Assembly (NCBI GenBank): GCA_025057575.1
Contig: JANXBO010000005.1
Location: 1 to 64,000, forward strand
Reading direction: 5' to 3'
DNA length: 64,000 bases
Source of the DNA: Candidatus Caldisaccharidevorator malaysiensis
GTDB lineage: Bacteria; Armatimonadota; Fervidibacteria; Fervidibacterales; Fervidibacteraceae
Part shown: positions 49,664 through 58,523 of the stretch, piece after piece
How positions within the stretch are numbered: position 1 is the stretch's first letter
Layout: the number at the start of each line of letters is the position of its first letter
Translations under genes and position numbers: made by a program
The notes under the pieces: model-generated
Told to the model about the DNA's origin: nothing
The model's database searches: none
Seen by the model: the letters and a program-made list of their open reading frames with translations, nothing else

Positions 49664-51553
49664 TCAGCGACCCCAGACCAGGAATTTTCCCAGACTGGTT
49701 GCCCGACTCCAAAGTTTAGAGAATACGGCAGCAGACTCTTGGGGAATGTCCCCAAGGCGGATCAGAAGCCCGCGCACTTCATACCTCCCCAAAGGAGCAT
49801 CATAGATGACGGGCAAACACTCGTTTAGGAAAATTTCTCTCCGCTCTTGCCCTGAGGGGGGCGGGAGAGGGCGAAGGAACCACCACCAAAACCATTTTTG
49901 TGCCCCTGGTCCCGTCTCGTCTTTAATGGGCTGACCGTGGACTTTGATGATCCACAGGTAACCCAAATCTTTCGGATCACCCGGACCGACGCAGATGCGG
50001 GCATAAGCCGCCAGCAAAGTCCCTGAATGAGCTCCTTCCGGCGGGGGCTCAATCCAGGACCGATGGACAGTCGCCTGTTGATGACGGGGGCACGGTTGAC
50101 TGGGAAAAGGATCGTCAATGGGCACAAACTTTCCGGTCCGCGGGCTGGTCGGCACCAGTCGCCAGGGACCCAAGTCACCAAATCGGTAAATGTCCCCGCT
50201 CGTCGAAAGAACGGTTTTCAAGAGAGGGAGAGCCGGATCCCACTGGTAAATGGCAAGAATGGTCAGATCCTGCCGTTTCCCCTCTAAAGTCTGATAAGCC
50301 CAGAGATTGAACAGCACATCATCAGCCGTCGCCACCAAGATGGCGTTCTTCGGTGCTTCCGTCATCACCGATTCCAAATAGGTCTTTCCTCGCCAGCGAT
50401 CGCCCGAAAACGCATGGGCAGCGCCTTGCAGAAAGGACAATTCAAGGCTGAGAAGGGACAAAAGGACAACCATCAGCCGGAGCCAGGGGAAAGGAGCCAA
50501 CCCTTGATAAAGCCAGTAAGCCACCAAGCCACCCCAAATAACTGCCCAACTCCAGGAAGGAATGTGGAAATACGACAAATCGGGGACATCGTAGCCAGTG
50601 AAAAGGAGAAGGTGGCTGAAAAGGAAACCTCCTGATCCAGCAGAAAACCAAACCGGCACCATCTTTGTGGTCCAAAAAATCAAGGGCGCCAAAAGGAAAA
50701 GGGGACCATAGAGAGTGACGCCCGTCTGCCACCAGTCTGCAAGTCTTTCCAGCCGCTTAGGGAGGCTGGAACCGGTCAGTCGGTGTCGGTATCGTTTAGC
50801 CGTTACATAACTGAAAAAGTCAGACAGTGACCGGGATGGGTCATCGCCGGTCTGTTGCCAGTAGCGGTAGCCGATGGGTTTCGCCCCTCTGATCGGCACA
50901 TATAGGTAAAAACTCGTTGGCAGTAAACAAAAAAGAGCAAAGACAGCCCATTCTCTTGCCGACGGACAAATCGGACAGTGACGAAGGAATAAAAGGCTGA
51001 CTACCAACGCTCCGACGATTCCCACGATAAAGGATCCGTGATGGGAGGACCCAAACCCGATGGTCAGCCCAGCGCTGTAGAGCCACCTTCTGTCACCAGT
51101 TTGGACGAACTTAACGAAAAACAGAAAAGTCAACAGGATGAGAAACAGGTTGGCGCTGTAGACCTCTGCGCAGAGAGAGGAGATCCAAATGTGCCGACCG
51201 AAGGCTATTGTCCCGGCGGTTGCCAGACTCAAAAAAACGGGAGTTTTCAGACTGGTCATCAAGTAATAGGCAGTAACCGATGCGGCAGCCGAGAAGAGAG
51301 CGGTCAGTAGACCCATTCGCCAAGGAGCTTCTCCAAAAGGGATCAGCGTCAGAAAGACTCTTCCCAGCAGGCAATACCAGGGGTAACCGGTTGGGTGGGG
51401 AATGGTCAACAAGGCGCTGGCGGTGAGAAAGTCGCCGCTGTCGGAATAAAAGCAATAGGTCGGCCATAGGGTGAGGGAATAGAAAAAGAAAGGGACAGAG
51501 AAGGACAGTAATGGAGGCAGGAGACGGGAAAAACTTATGCCCCGTTGGGTCAT
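49664..51553 (-). CDS. DUF2723-type membrane protein (protein O-mannosyltransferase-like)
   Basis: LTLWPTYCFYSDSGDFLTASALLTIPHPTGYPWYCLLGRVFLTLIPFGEAPWRMGLLTALFSA; multi-TM. Confidence 0.83.
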   Translation of the reverse strand: MTQRGISFSRLLPPLLSFSVPFFFYSLTLWPTYCFYSDSGDFLTASALLTIPHPTGYPWYCLLGRVFLTLIPFGEAPWRMGLLTALFSAAASVTAYYLMTSLKTPVFLSLATAGTIAFGRHIWISSLCAEVYSANLFLILLTFLFFVKFVQTGDRRWLYSAGLTIGFGSSHHGSFIVGIVGALVVSLLFLRHCPICPSAREWAVFALFCLLPTSFYLYVPIRGAKPIGYRYWQQTGDDPSRSLSDFFSYVTAKRYRHRLTGSSLPKRLERLADWWQTGVTLYGPLFLLAPLIFWTTKMVPVWFSAGSGGFLFSHLLLFTGYDVPDLSYFHIPSWSWAVIWGGLVAYWLYQGLAPFPWLRLMVVLLSLLSLELSFLQGAAHAFSGDRWRGKTYLESVMTEAPKNAILVATADDVLFNLWAYQTLEGKRQDLTILAIYQWDPALPLLKTVLSTSGDIYRFGDLGPWRLVPTSPRTGKFVPIDDPFPSQPCPRHQQATVHRSWIEPPPEGAHSGTLLAAYARICVGPGDPKDLGYLWIIKVHGQPIKDETGPGAQKWFWWWFLRPLPPPSGQERREIFLNECLPVIYDAPLGRYEVRGLLIRLGDIPQESAAVFSKLWSRATSLGKFLVWGR

Positions 51554-52677
51554 CGGGCGGTGCGAAGGGCTTGGGCTTTTCTGCGAATCGCCTCTACCTT
51601 TTCCGAGTCCAGGACTTGTTCAAAACTTCTAAGACCACTAACCCGAAAACCGTGCCGATGGGCAAGCGCCGCCATTTCCCGAACATAATCCGATCGGATC
51701 TCCGGTCCAACAGTGTAGGACTCTTTCACCTTCCCCTCCAATGCGAGGAGCATCGTTTCGGCGACACAAGCCAGGGTCAAATGAGACGGCAGACCGATGC
51801 TGAATTGCCATCGGGGTGACCCCGGAACTTCCACGATCCCTCCGTCAATGACAAGAACATCGTCTCTAAGGTCCCTTACCTTTTCCGAGACATCCCTTGG
51901 TCTCGCCACGTCACAGACGACCGCACCAGGCTTGAGATCGGCAGGCTCAATGATCGGCGCCACCGAAGAGGAGCAGGCGAGGATGATGTCTGCCTGCTTT
52001 AATCCCTCTCGCAAATTGGTCGTTGTCACCACCTCTGGGCACCCGTCGTCACCAATCTCTGCCTTTATCTTTTGCAGCAGATCGGGATTTCTGCCGATGA
52101 GGATCAGTTGACGGGGGACGGCTTTGCCGGAATCAGAGTTGACAGACCAAGATCCTTCGCCAATGAGCACGCCGCAGGAGCGCCCGATGGATCCCGTTGC
52201 CCCGACGATGGCAACGGTGGAATCTGAGAGATTGTGACCCATCCACTTGGCGGCGGTGACGGTTGCCTCCAAGGCGGTTGCAACAGTGTAACTGTTGCCA
52301 GTCGTCACGGGTATCGGTGAGTGGTCCGCCAGCCACTTCCCTTTGCCTCCGGCGATGGCTGTAAAAGCCCCCAGACCAACGATCTGGGCACCCATCTGCT
52401 GAGCCATCTGGCAGGCTCTCAGCAGAAGGGGAAGGGACCGCTTCTCATCTGTTAACAGCCCTTTCGGTGTCATCGGCACTCCGATGAGCCATCCTTCGGT
52501 TTCGGCAAACGGGGACCGAACGCCTTCAATTTTCCCCAAAACCTGAGGTTTTAGGATCCGAAGGAGAGCCTCCAGCACCCACTCGGGCAGGCGAGCTGCC
52601 CAGGGATAGCGTCGGGCGACATCTCGGCGAATGTCTAAAGGATGAATGAGAAAAGCAAACCGGTTCATCACCGCCAC
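51550..52677 (-). CDS. Long-chain fatty acyl-ACP/CoA reductase (AAR)-like, aldehyde-forming family
   Basis: IVGLGAFTAIAGGKG, PVTTGNSYTVATALEAT, STVAIVGATGSIGRS (Rossmann), LACVAETMLLALEG (matches the AAR ACFAEAMLLEFEG catalytic Cys region). Confidence 0.75.
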   Translation of the reverse strand: MAVMNRFAFLIHPLDIRRDVARRYPWAARLPEWVLEALLRILKPQVLGKIEGVRSPFAETEGWLIGVPMTPKGLLTDEKRSLPLLLRACQMAQQMGAQIVGLGAFTAIAGGKGKWLADHSPIPVTTGNSYTVATALEATVTAAKWMGHNLSDSTVAIVGATGSIGRSCGVLIGEGSWSVNSDSGKAVPRQLILIGRNPDLLQKIKAEIGDDGCPEVVTTTNLREGLKQADIILACSSSVAPIIEPADLKPGAVVCDVARPRDVSEKVRDLRDDVLVIDGGIVEVPGSPRWQFSIGLPSHLTLACVAETMLLALEGKVKESYTVGPEIRSDYVREMAALAHRHGFRVSGLRSFEQVLDSEKVEAIRRKAQALRTAR

Positions 52678-52801
52678 CTCATTTTTCGTCCATCAAAAAT
52701 TTGGGACCCAGTCAGCAATAAAAGGATGATAGCCCAGTTTCAAAAAAGCCGACAGGAGGGTCAACGATTCTTCAAGGATTGAAAGAGGTGAAAGAGGGGA
52801 C

Positions 52802-55219
52802 CTACCCAGCCGTCATCCGTTTCCCTATGTAAAGAAGCGTGGTGACGGCAACGAGACTTGTCGCTGTCACAATGGACCAGACCACCCACTGTGGCGAGGT
52901 GCCCTCCGAAGACCTCCCTGCCGTTATCTGAGGGACTGCTCTGAACAGTTCCTTTATCTCTTCCTCGGACAGGTCTTCTTTTCCTGACGGACCGAAGCGC
53001 ACCGCTGTTTTATCGTCCAAGACGACGATCACGTCCTCGCCCAAGGACGCCCATTTTCTGATGACGGACCTGGCTTCGGTCAGTTTCACGGCTGCTGGCG
53101 AAAATTGTTGAATAGAAATCAAGCGGTGCTGATCGGGGTCATAGAGCGTATCCACCCATTGGGTGCCCTTCTGCACAAAGGCTTTCCCTGCAACCCATCT
53201 CGCTCCTGGAAGGATGACCACTTTCCCCTCTCGGTCAATAATTGCTTGCCCCGCCGGTGCGGCGGGCATCCAGCCGAGACCACCAAACCCACCCAGGGAA
53301 GGGGCAGCCGATGGTGCCGCTTGAATCATCCGCCGAAGCGGTGCCTGGCTACCGGCTCTCAGTTCATAGTCACTGGTCGCCCTTTGGAGCGCTTGGCGGT
53401 TCAGCGCTTGAGCCACCGCCCAAGGTCCGCTGGTCTGAAGCCTTGCCTCCTCTAGATCCCGCCTCACTCTCTCTCGCGCCAGAGGAACGGGAAGATGGGG
53501 CTCAAGGACGAGAAAGGCGGTGAATTCCGTCAGAACGCCGAATTGCCGAGACAAGCGCAGGATTTCATCTATCAGTTCTGTTCGGCTCGCCCCACGGACG
53601 TCGGCAAGTTCGTCCAGCAGGTAACCGATCTTCCGCGCTGCCCATATGCGGGGGACGAAATCGTTTTCCGTATCTCTTTCCGGAAAGGACAGACGGAAAG
53701 TTAACGATTCCTCCTTGCCTGCCAACTGCCCAGTCAAGGTCAGTGTCGCGTCTCCTTTCTCTCGGTAAGTTCCCGCCAGGGTGACTTCGGTCCCTCGGAA
53801 GATGTCGGGGATCTCCTTGGGGTAAACATCCCGAACGCTGACACCGTCCCAACGGGCTTTAACATCGGTGAAGACCGGCTGACTGAGCATTGAGAAAAGT
53901 TCGGAGATTTTCCCTTCCACTGCTTCTTCTGGTCGCACATAGAAACTGACCCCGCCATTGTCTCTTGCCAAACGATCCAAGAACTGGGTGTTGACATCGT
54001 AGCCGACACCGAAGACGAAGAGCCGAACCTTTGCTTCATTGGCTTTCGCGACGTTAGCCAGGATGCGGTCGGTATCGGTGATCCCAACGGTCGGCAGACC
54101 GTCCGTTAAAAAGAGGATGTAGCGGGGATGCCGTCTCATCTTAAAGAGGCTGAGGGCTTCCAAAAGGGCGTCGTTGATGTTGGTCCCGCCAGAAGCCGTC
54201 ACATCTTCAAAGAAACGGATTGCCTCCTTCTTGTTTTTGGAATTGGCTTCTCTCAAGTCTTCCCATAAGAGATCGGGTGATTCATTAAAGACGATGACAG
54301 AGAAGCGATCCTCCGGATTGAGACTTTCCACGCAGAACTTCAAGGCTTCTTTCGCCTGCTCTATTTTCTTGCCCGACATACTTCCCGTCCGATCCAGGAC
54401 AAAGACCACATCCTTTGCCGACTGGTCCCTTTTGTCCCAAGCCAGTTGAGGGGTCAGAAAAACGAGAAAGTAACCGTCCTTGTCGCCTCGCTCCCGATAA
54501 GTGAGCAGAGTGGCACCCATCGGACCTTCGGCAACGCTGTAATAGAGGGTAAAGTCGTCAACGGGCTTCACATTTCTCTCTTCGTAGGTCACGATAGCCG
54601 TATGGTCGTCGGGGCGCCGGACCGAGACGGGATGGGTCGGCGAGTAAACGGTCTTGATGGGACGCCGGGAGGAGATGCGGATCGTGATGGTGGCTTCCTC
54701 TGCCGGTCGGGCAGACAGCCCTTCTATCTTCATCGGGTAAACGAAACGGTATAGATTGCCCTGCCTGCTGAGGACCTGATCGTAATGGACCTCTGTCTCT
54801 CTCTGACCCTGGGGCGGGAAGGGAAAGATCCTCAGGCGAAAGGTTTGGCGCCCGATGAGTTCCAAAAGAGCCGGATCCTTGCGGGCTCCAACAATCCTCT
54901 CGTAAGTTCTTCTCGCCTCCTCCCGGCTCATCAGTTCGCCTTCGTAAGTTTTCCCGTCAATCACCAGAGCGAAGCGATGGACGGCAGCTCCATCGGGCAC
55001 AGGGAACAAATAGATGCCTTCCGTCTCAAAAGGGGCTTCATTGACAAAGGCTTGGCGGGCTTCCACCAGGACCGTCCCATCGGCGATCGTTGCCTTCATA
55101 TGGCGATACTTCAAGGAGAAGGAAGGTCCTGGTCTGGGAGGCACGATAATCCCGCAAGGCGAAGCGACAGAGGCGGTCACCGCTAAAAGAGCCAGCCAGA
55201 GGATCAGTCCCCTCTTCAT
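52802..55219 (-). CDS. VIT + von Willebrand factor A domain protein with signal peptide and C-terminal TM
   Basis: N-terminal VIT-like domain; DVVFVLDRTGSMSGKKIEQAKEALKF (MIDAS DxSxS-like), YILFLTDGLPTVG; C-terminal WVVWSIVTATSLVAVTTLLYIGKRMTAG. Confidence 0.88.
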   Translation of the reverse strand: MKRGLILWLALLAVTASVASPCGIIVPPRPGPSFSLKYRHMKATIADGTVLVEARQAFVNEAPFETEGIYLFPVPDGAAVHRFALVIDGKTYEGELMSREEARRTYERIVGARKDPALLELIGRQTFRLRIFPFPPQGQRETEVHYDQVLSRQGNLYRFVYPMKIEGLSARPAEEATITIRISSRRPIKTVYSPTHPVSVRRPDDHTAIVTYEERNVKPVDDFTLYYSVAEGPMGATLLTYRERGDKDGYFLVFLTPQLAWDKRDQSAKDVVFVLDRTGSMSGKKIEQAKEALKFCVESLNPEDRFSVIVFNESPDLLWEDLREANSKNKKEAIRFFEDVTASGGTNINDALLEALSLFKMRRHPRYILFLTDGLPTVGITDTDRILANVAKANEAKVRLFVFGVGYDVNTQFLDRLARDNGGVSFYVRPEEAVEGKISELFSMLSQPVFTDVKARWDGVSVRDVYPKEIPDIFRGTEVTLAGTYREKGDATLTLTGQLAGKEESLTFRLSFPERDTENDFVPRIWAARKIGYLLDELADVRGASRTELIDEILRLSRQFGVLTEFTAFLVLEPHLPVPLARERVRRDLEEARLQTSGPWAVAQALNRQALQRATSDYELRAGSQAPLRRMIQAAPSAAPSLGGFGGLGWMPAAPAGQAIIDREGKVVILPGARWVAGKAFVQKGTQWVDTLYDPDQHRLISIQQFSPAAVKLTEARSVIRKWASLGEDVIVVLDDKTAVRFGPSGKEDLSEEEIKELFRAVPQITAGRSSEGTSPQWVVWSIVTATSLVAVTTLLYIGKRMTAG

Positions 55220-55348
55220 TGGCCAATCCCTCCCGGTGCTGACCTTTAGACGGCAGTAACTTGTTTTCTGTTCCCTTTATCGCCCGTGCGCGGTCGGGAT
55301 TGGCTTAAAAAGTGTCCCGCATAGGACCGTCAGAGACCTTTTGCCCCT

Positions 55349-56806
55349 TTAGGACAGGACGATGGGCTCAATGTCCAGGTATTCACAAGCGGCAACCAGT
55401 TCACCCACCCAGTCACCCAAAATGGCGTGGATGTGATTGCAGGAGTAGTTTTTGGCAATCACATCAACGGGGCAGTCAAAACGGGCAAAGGCATGGGGCC
55501 ATTCCCAGGTGGTCATTCGGGCGAGTTCCTCGTCTTTTTCCTTACCAAAGCGAACGAAGGCGCCTTTAAGGATGTGCATTCGGAAACGACCTTTGAACCG
55601 AGTGATACGGGCAAAGGTCACCGGGTCGGCAGGATCGGAAAAGAAGGCAACGCTGGCGCCACCACAGGGGAAGTAGAAACTGGGTGCCGGTCTTAAGTGA
55701 ACTTCTTTCCAGTTAACTGCCGGGTCATCGCTGTATTTAGACAACCAGGGCGAATGCTCACCAGAGTTCACCAGATCATACACATTCAAGTCCTCGTGGT
55801 AGTGGCGCAAGTCCGCAAAGAGGACGGGCGTGCCGGAAAGATGGTGCATCAACTGCATCGTGAGGGCTCCGTTGCTGTCGCATTCGGTGGCGCAAATGAT
55901 GACCTTCTTCGGATTCTCCTCCCAGTCGGCAATGTCGTTCAGAAGTGCTTCGGGCAGGTCCATCGTGATGCCTTTTTCCCATTCGGTAAAGTCCAACTGT
56001 CCCGTTATCCCACAAAACTCCAGCCCTTCCTCTCGGCACAAGTCCTTCATTGCCAAATAGAGGCGAATTTGGCGGGCTAACGTGCCGCCCAACCCTGGGG
56101 TCAAATACTTGCCGTCCCACTCAATGGACCCTGCCATCTTTTCCAACCATTCTAGACCTGCCTGGACCCGTTCCTCTGAGACCTTCTCCATTCTCCAGGC
56201 GAGCGTCAACTGACTGACGTGATGGACATGAATTCCGAACTGGCTCATCCACTGGCTCTGGTCCACGTGTCCCGTATACATTCCCATTGATGGACCATCA
56301 AATTCTCCATAACGAAGCCCAAACAACTTTTTTGCCGCCTCCTGACCCCGCTGGCGGCGATCAGGGTTTGCCCGATTAAGGAATTCGCGGATGGTCTTTT
56401 GAACCTTTGGGTCGGAAATATCGCCCAGAGCCCGACCGAAAGGTCTACCAACCTCATCCAGAGCCCCCGCCGAGGCAAAGAAAGCCACCCAGCCCGGATA
56501 GCCAGGATTGATGTTTCCTAAAAACAGAATGGGTGCCTCAAACATTTGAGCGCACTGGACGGTAAAGTCCGGGTAGGACCAGACGCTGAAATTGAACACG
56601 ACCGCTTCGCAACCTGATTCCTTCATCACCCCGCCGGCTTTCTTCGCTGTCTCCCAGTTCCAGACCACCTGGTCGTAAGGGACGACCGAATGACCCTCGG
56701 ACTTGAGCCATTCCTCTACACGGGTTTGAAATCGCAAGCAGTCTTGCCACAAGGCATCGGCAACCCGCTTCCTCCCATCGGTGAAACTGACGATCCCAAC
56801 CTTCAT
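55349..56806 (-). CDS. L-fucose/L-arabinose isomerase family protein
   Basis: MKVGIVSFTDGRKRV...; FucI/AraA-like architecture with ATECDSNGALTMQLMHHLSGTPVLFADLRHY and a C-terminal CNHIHAILGDW. ATG at 56806 preceded by AAGGAGG. Confidence 0.8.
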   Translation of the reverse strand: MKVGIVSFTDGRKRVADALWQDCLRFQTRVEEWLKSEGHSVVPYDQVVWNWETAKKAGGVMKESGCEAVVFNFSVWSYPDFTVQCAQMFEAPILFLGNINPGYPGWVAFFASAGALDEVGRPFGRALGDISDPKVQKTIREFLNRANPDRRQRGQEAAKKLFGLRYGEFDGPSMGMYTGHVDQSQWMSQFGIHVHHVSQLTLAWRMEKVSEERVQAGLEWLEKMAGSIEWDGKYLTPGLGGTLARQIRLYLAMKDLCREEGLEFCGITGQLDFTEWEKGITMDLPEALLNDIADWEENPKKVIICATECDSNGALTMQLMHHLSGTPVLFADLRHYHEDLNVYDLVNSGEHSPWLSKYSDDPAVNWKEVHLRPAPSFYFPCGGASVAFFSDPADPVTFARITRFKGRFRMHILKGAFVRFGKEKDEELARMTTWEWPHAFARFDCPVDVIAKNYSCNHIHAILGDWVGELVAACEYLDIEPIVLS

Positions 56807-56938
56807 CGCCACTCCTCCTTTCACGGGTTTCGCTTCTCTATGATAGTCCACCAATTGTCCTGAATGTTTCCGCCATTTCCCCCTACAGACATCATCCGTT
56901 CAGCCGATCAAAAAAGAAGGAGAAAGGAGGGTTGACCG

Positions 56939-57436
56939 GTGGATGCTCTTCACTGCCTGAAAACACGACGCAGCATCCGCGTCTATCAGAAGCGCTCTAT
57001 TCCCAAAGAGGTGTTGATGGACATCGTTGACTGCGCCCGAATGTCGCCCAGTGCCGTTAACAAGCAGCCTTGGGAGTTCATCGTGATCACCGACCCTCTT
57101 CTTTTGCGACAGGTGGCGGAACTGACCGATTATGGAAAGTTTATTGCCGATGCGCCCGCCTGCATCGCCGTCTTCTGCCAGCAGACTCGCTACTACTTGG
57201 AAGACGGCTCGGCGGCGACGATGGCGATCCTGTTAGCCGCCTGGGCGCACGGTGTCGGGAGTTGCTGGGTTGCTGGCGACAAGAAGGAATACGCTGACCC
57301 GATCCGTCGTCTCCTGAAGGTCCCTGATGGCTATCGTCTCGTTTCTCTCGTTCCCTTAGGCTACCCCGCCGAGCAGCCGGAAAAGGAAAAAAGACCCTTA
57401 GAGCGAGTCTTGCACTGGAATACCTTCCAGTCATAG
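56939..57436 (+). CDS. Nitroreductase family protein
   Basis: LKTRRSIRVYQKRSIPKEVLMDIVDCARMSPSAVNKQPWEFIVITD; GVGSCWVAG. Confidence 0.92.
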   Translation: MDALHCLKTRRSIRVYQKRSIPKEVLMDIVDCARMSPSAVNKQPWEFIVITDPLLLRQVAELTDYGKFIADAPACIAVFCQQTRYYLEDGSAATMAILLAAWAHGVGSCWVAGDKKEYADPIRRLLKVPDGYRLVSLVPLGYPAEQPEKEKRPLERVLHWNTFQS

Positions 57437-57476
57437 TCCTTCATCGTGCCTGGTGGCAGAAGGTGGGAGGATAAAA

Positions 57477-58499
57477 ATGACCAGCAGGGAACGAGTGATC
57501 GCCGCCATCCGTTTTGAGGGACCAGACCGAATCCCCTTCCATCACGCCGTTTTCCCCGGTGCCTTGTGGCGGCACGGGCAAAAACTGGTAGATCTTCTCA
57601 ATTCCCTTCCCGACGATTTTGGGAACAACTCGTTCACAATCCCACCCAAACCCGAGGGCGAAGGTCTTTTTCAAACCTTCACGGACGAGTGGGGCAGTCA
57701 ATGGGTGATGTTAAAGGGTTATACCACCGGTGAGGTGAAGAAGCCCGCACTGGAGGACTGGGGACGGCTCAAAGATTATCGGTTGCCGCCTCATCCTCCG
57801 GAAACCCATTTCGCTGGATTTCGTGCCCGATTAGAAGCGGGCAATCATTCCTGGTTCTCTCTGGGAAGCGGAGGGACACTTTTTGAGCGGCTGCAATTTT
57901 TGAGGGGCACCGAAAACCTTCTGATTGATCTGGCAGAAGACCGTTCGGAACTTCACGAACTGGCTGACCGGATCGTGAAGTGGAACAAGGGGCTCATTGA
58001 AAAATACCTAAAGGCAGGTGCGGACGGAATCGCCTTTGCCGACGACTGGGGGGCTCAAAATCGGCTCCTCATTAGCCCCCAAAAGTGGCGGTCTTTTTTC
58101 AAGCCTCGCTATCAGATTCTGTTTGATCTGGTCAAGGATGCTGGGCGGTTCATCTTTTTCCATACCGACGGGTGGACGGTGGACATTTGGGACGATTTCA
58201 TTGAGATGGGTGTAGATGTCCTCAATCCCCAGCATCCCCTGTTTCCAAAGGAAGTCATAGAGAAGAAACTGGCGGGGCGCGTCTGCGTTCGGTCCGATCT
58301 GGACCGTCAAAAGATTCTTCCCTTCGGAACTCCCGAAGAGGTTAGAGAGCACGTGCGAGAAACAGTGGAACTGTTTGGACGATTCAACGGTGGTTTGATT
58401 CTTCACGGGGAAGTCGGACCCGATTTGCCCTTTGAGAACATCGTGGCAATGTATCAGGCGTTTCAAGAGTTCGGTTGCCCCACACCAAGAGAAAAGTAG
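57477..58499 (+). CDS. Uroporphyrinogen decarboxylase (URO-D) family protein
   Basis: MTSRERVIAAIRFEGPDRIPFHH; GADGIAFADDWGAQNRLLISPQKWRSFFKPRYQILFDLVKDAGRFIFFHTDGW. Confidence 0.88.
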   Translation: MTSRERVIAAIRFEGPDRIPFHHAVFPGALWRHGQKLVDLLNSLPDDFGNNSFTIPPKPEGEGLFQTFTDEWGSQWVMLKGYTTGEVKKPALEDWGRLKDYRLPPHPPETHFAGFRARLEAGNHSWFSLGSGGTLFERLQFLRGTENLLIDLAEDRSELHELADRIVKWNKGLIEKYLKAGADGIAFADDWGAQNRLLISPQKWRSFFKPRYQILFDLVKDAGRFIFFHTDGWTVDIWDDFIEMGVDVLNPQHPLFPKEVIEKKLAGRVCVRSDLDRQKILPFGTPEEVREHVRETVELFGRFNGGLILHGEVGPDLPFENIVAMYQAFQEFGCPTPREK

Positions 58500-58523
58500 A
58501 GGAACCAACTAAAGATGGGAGCC

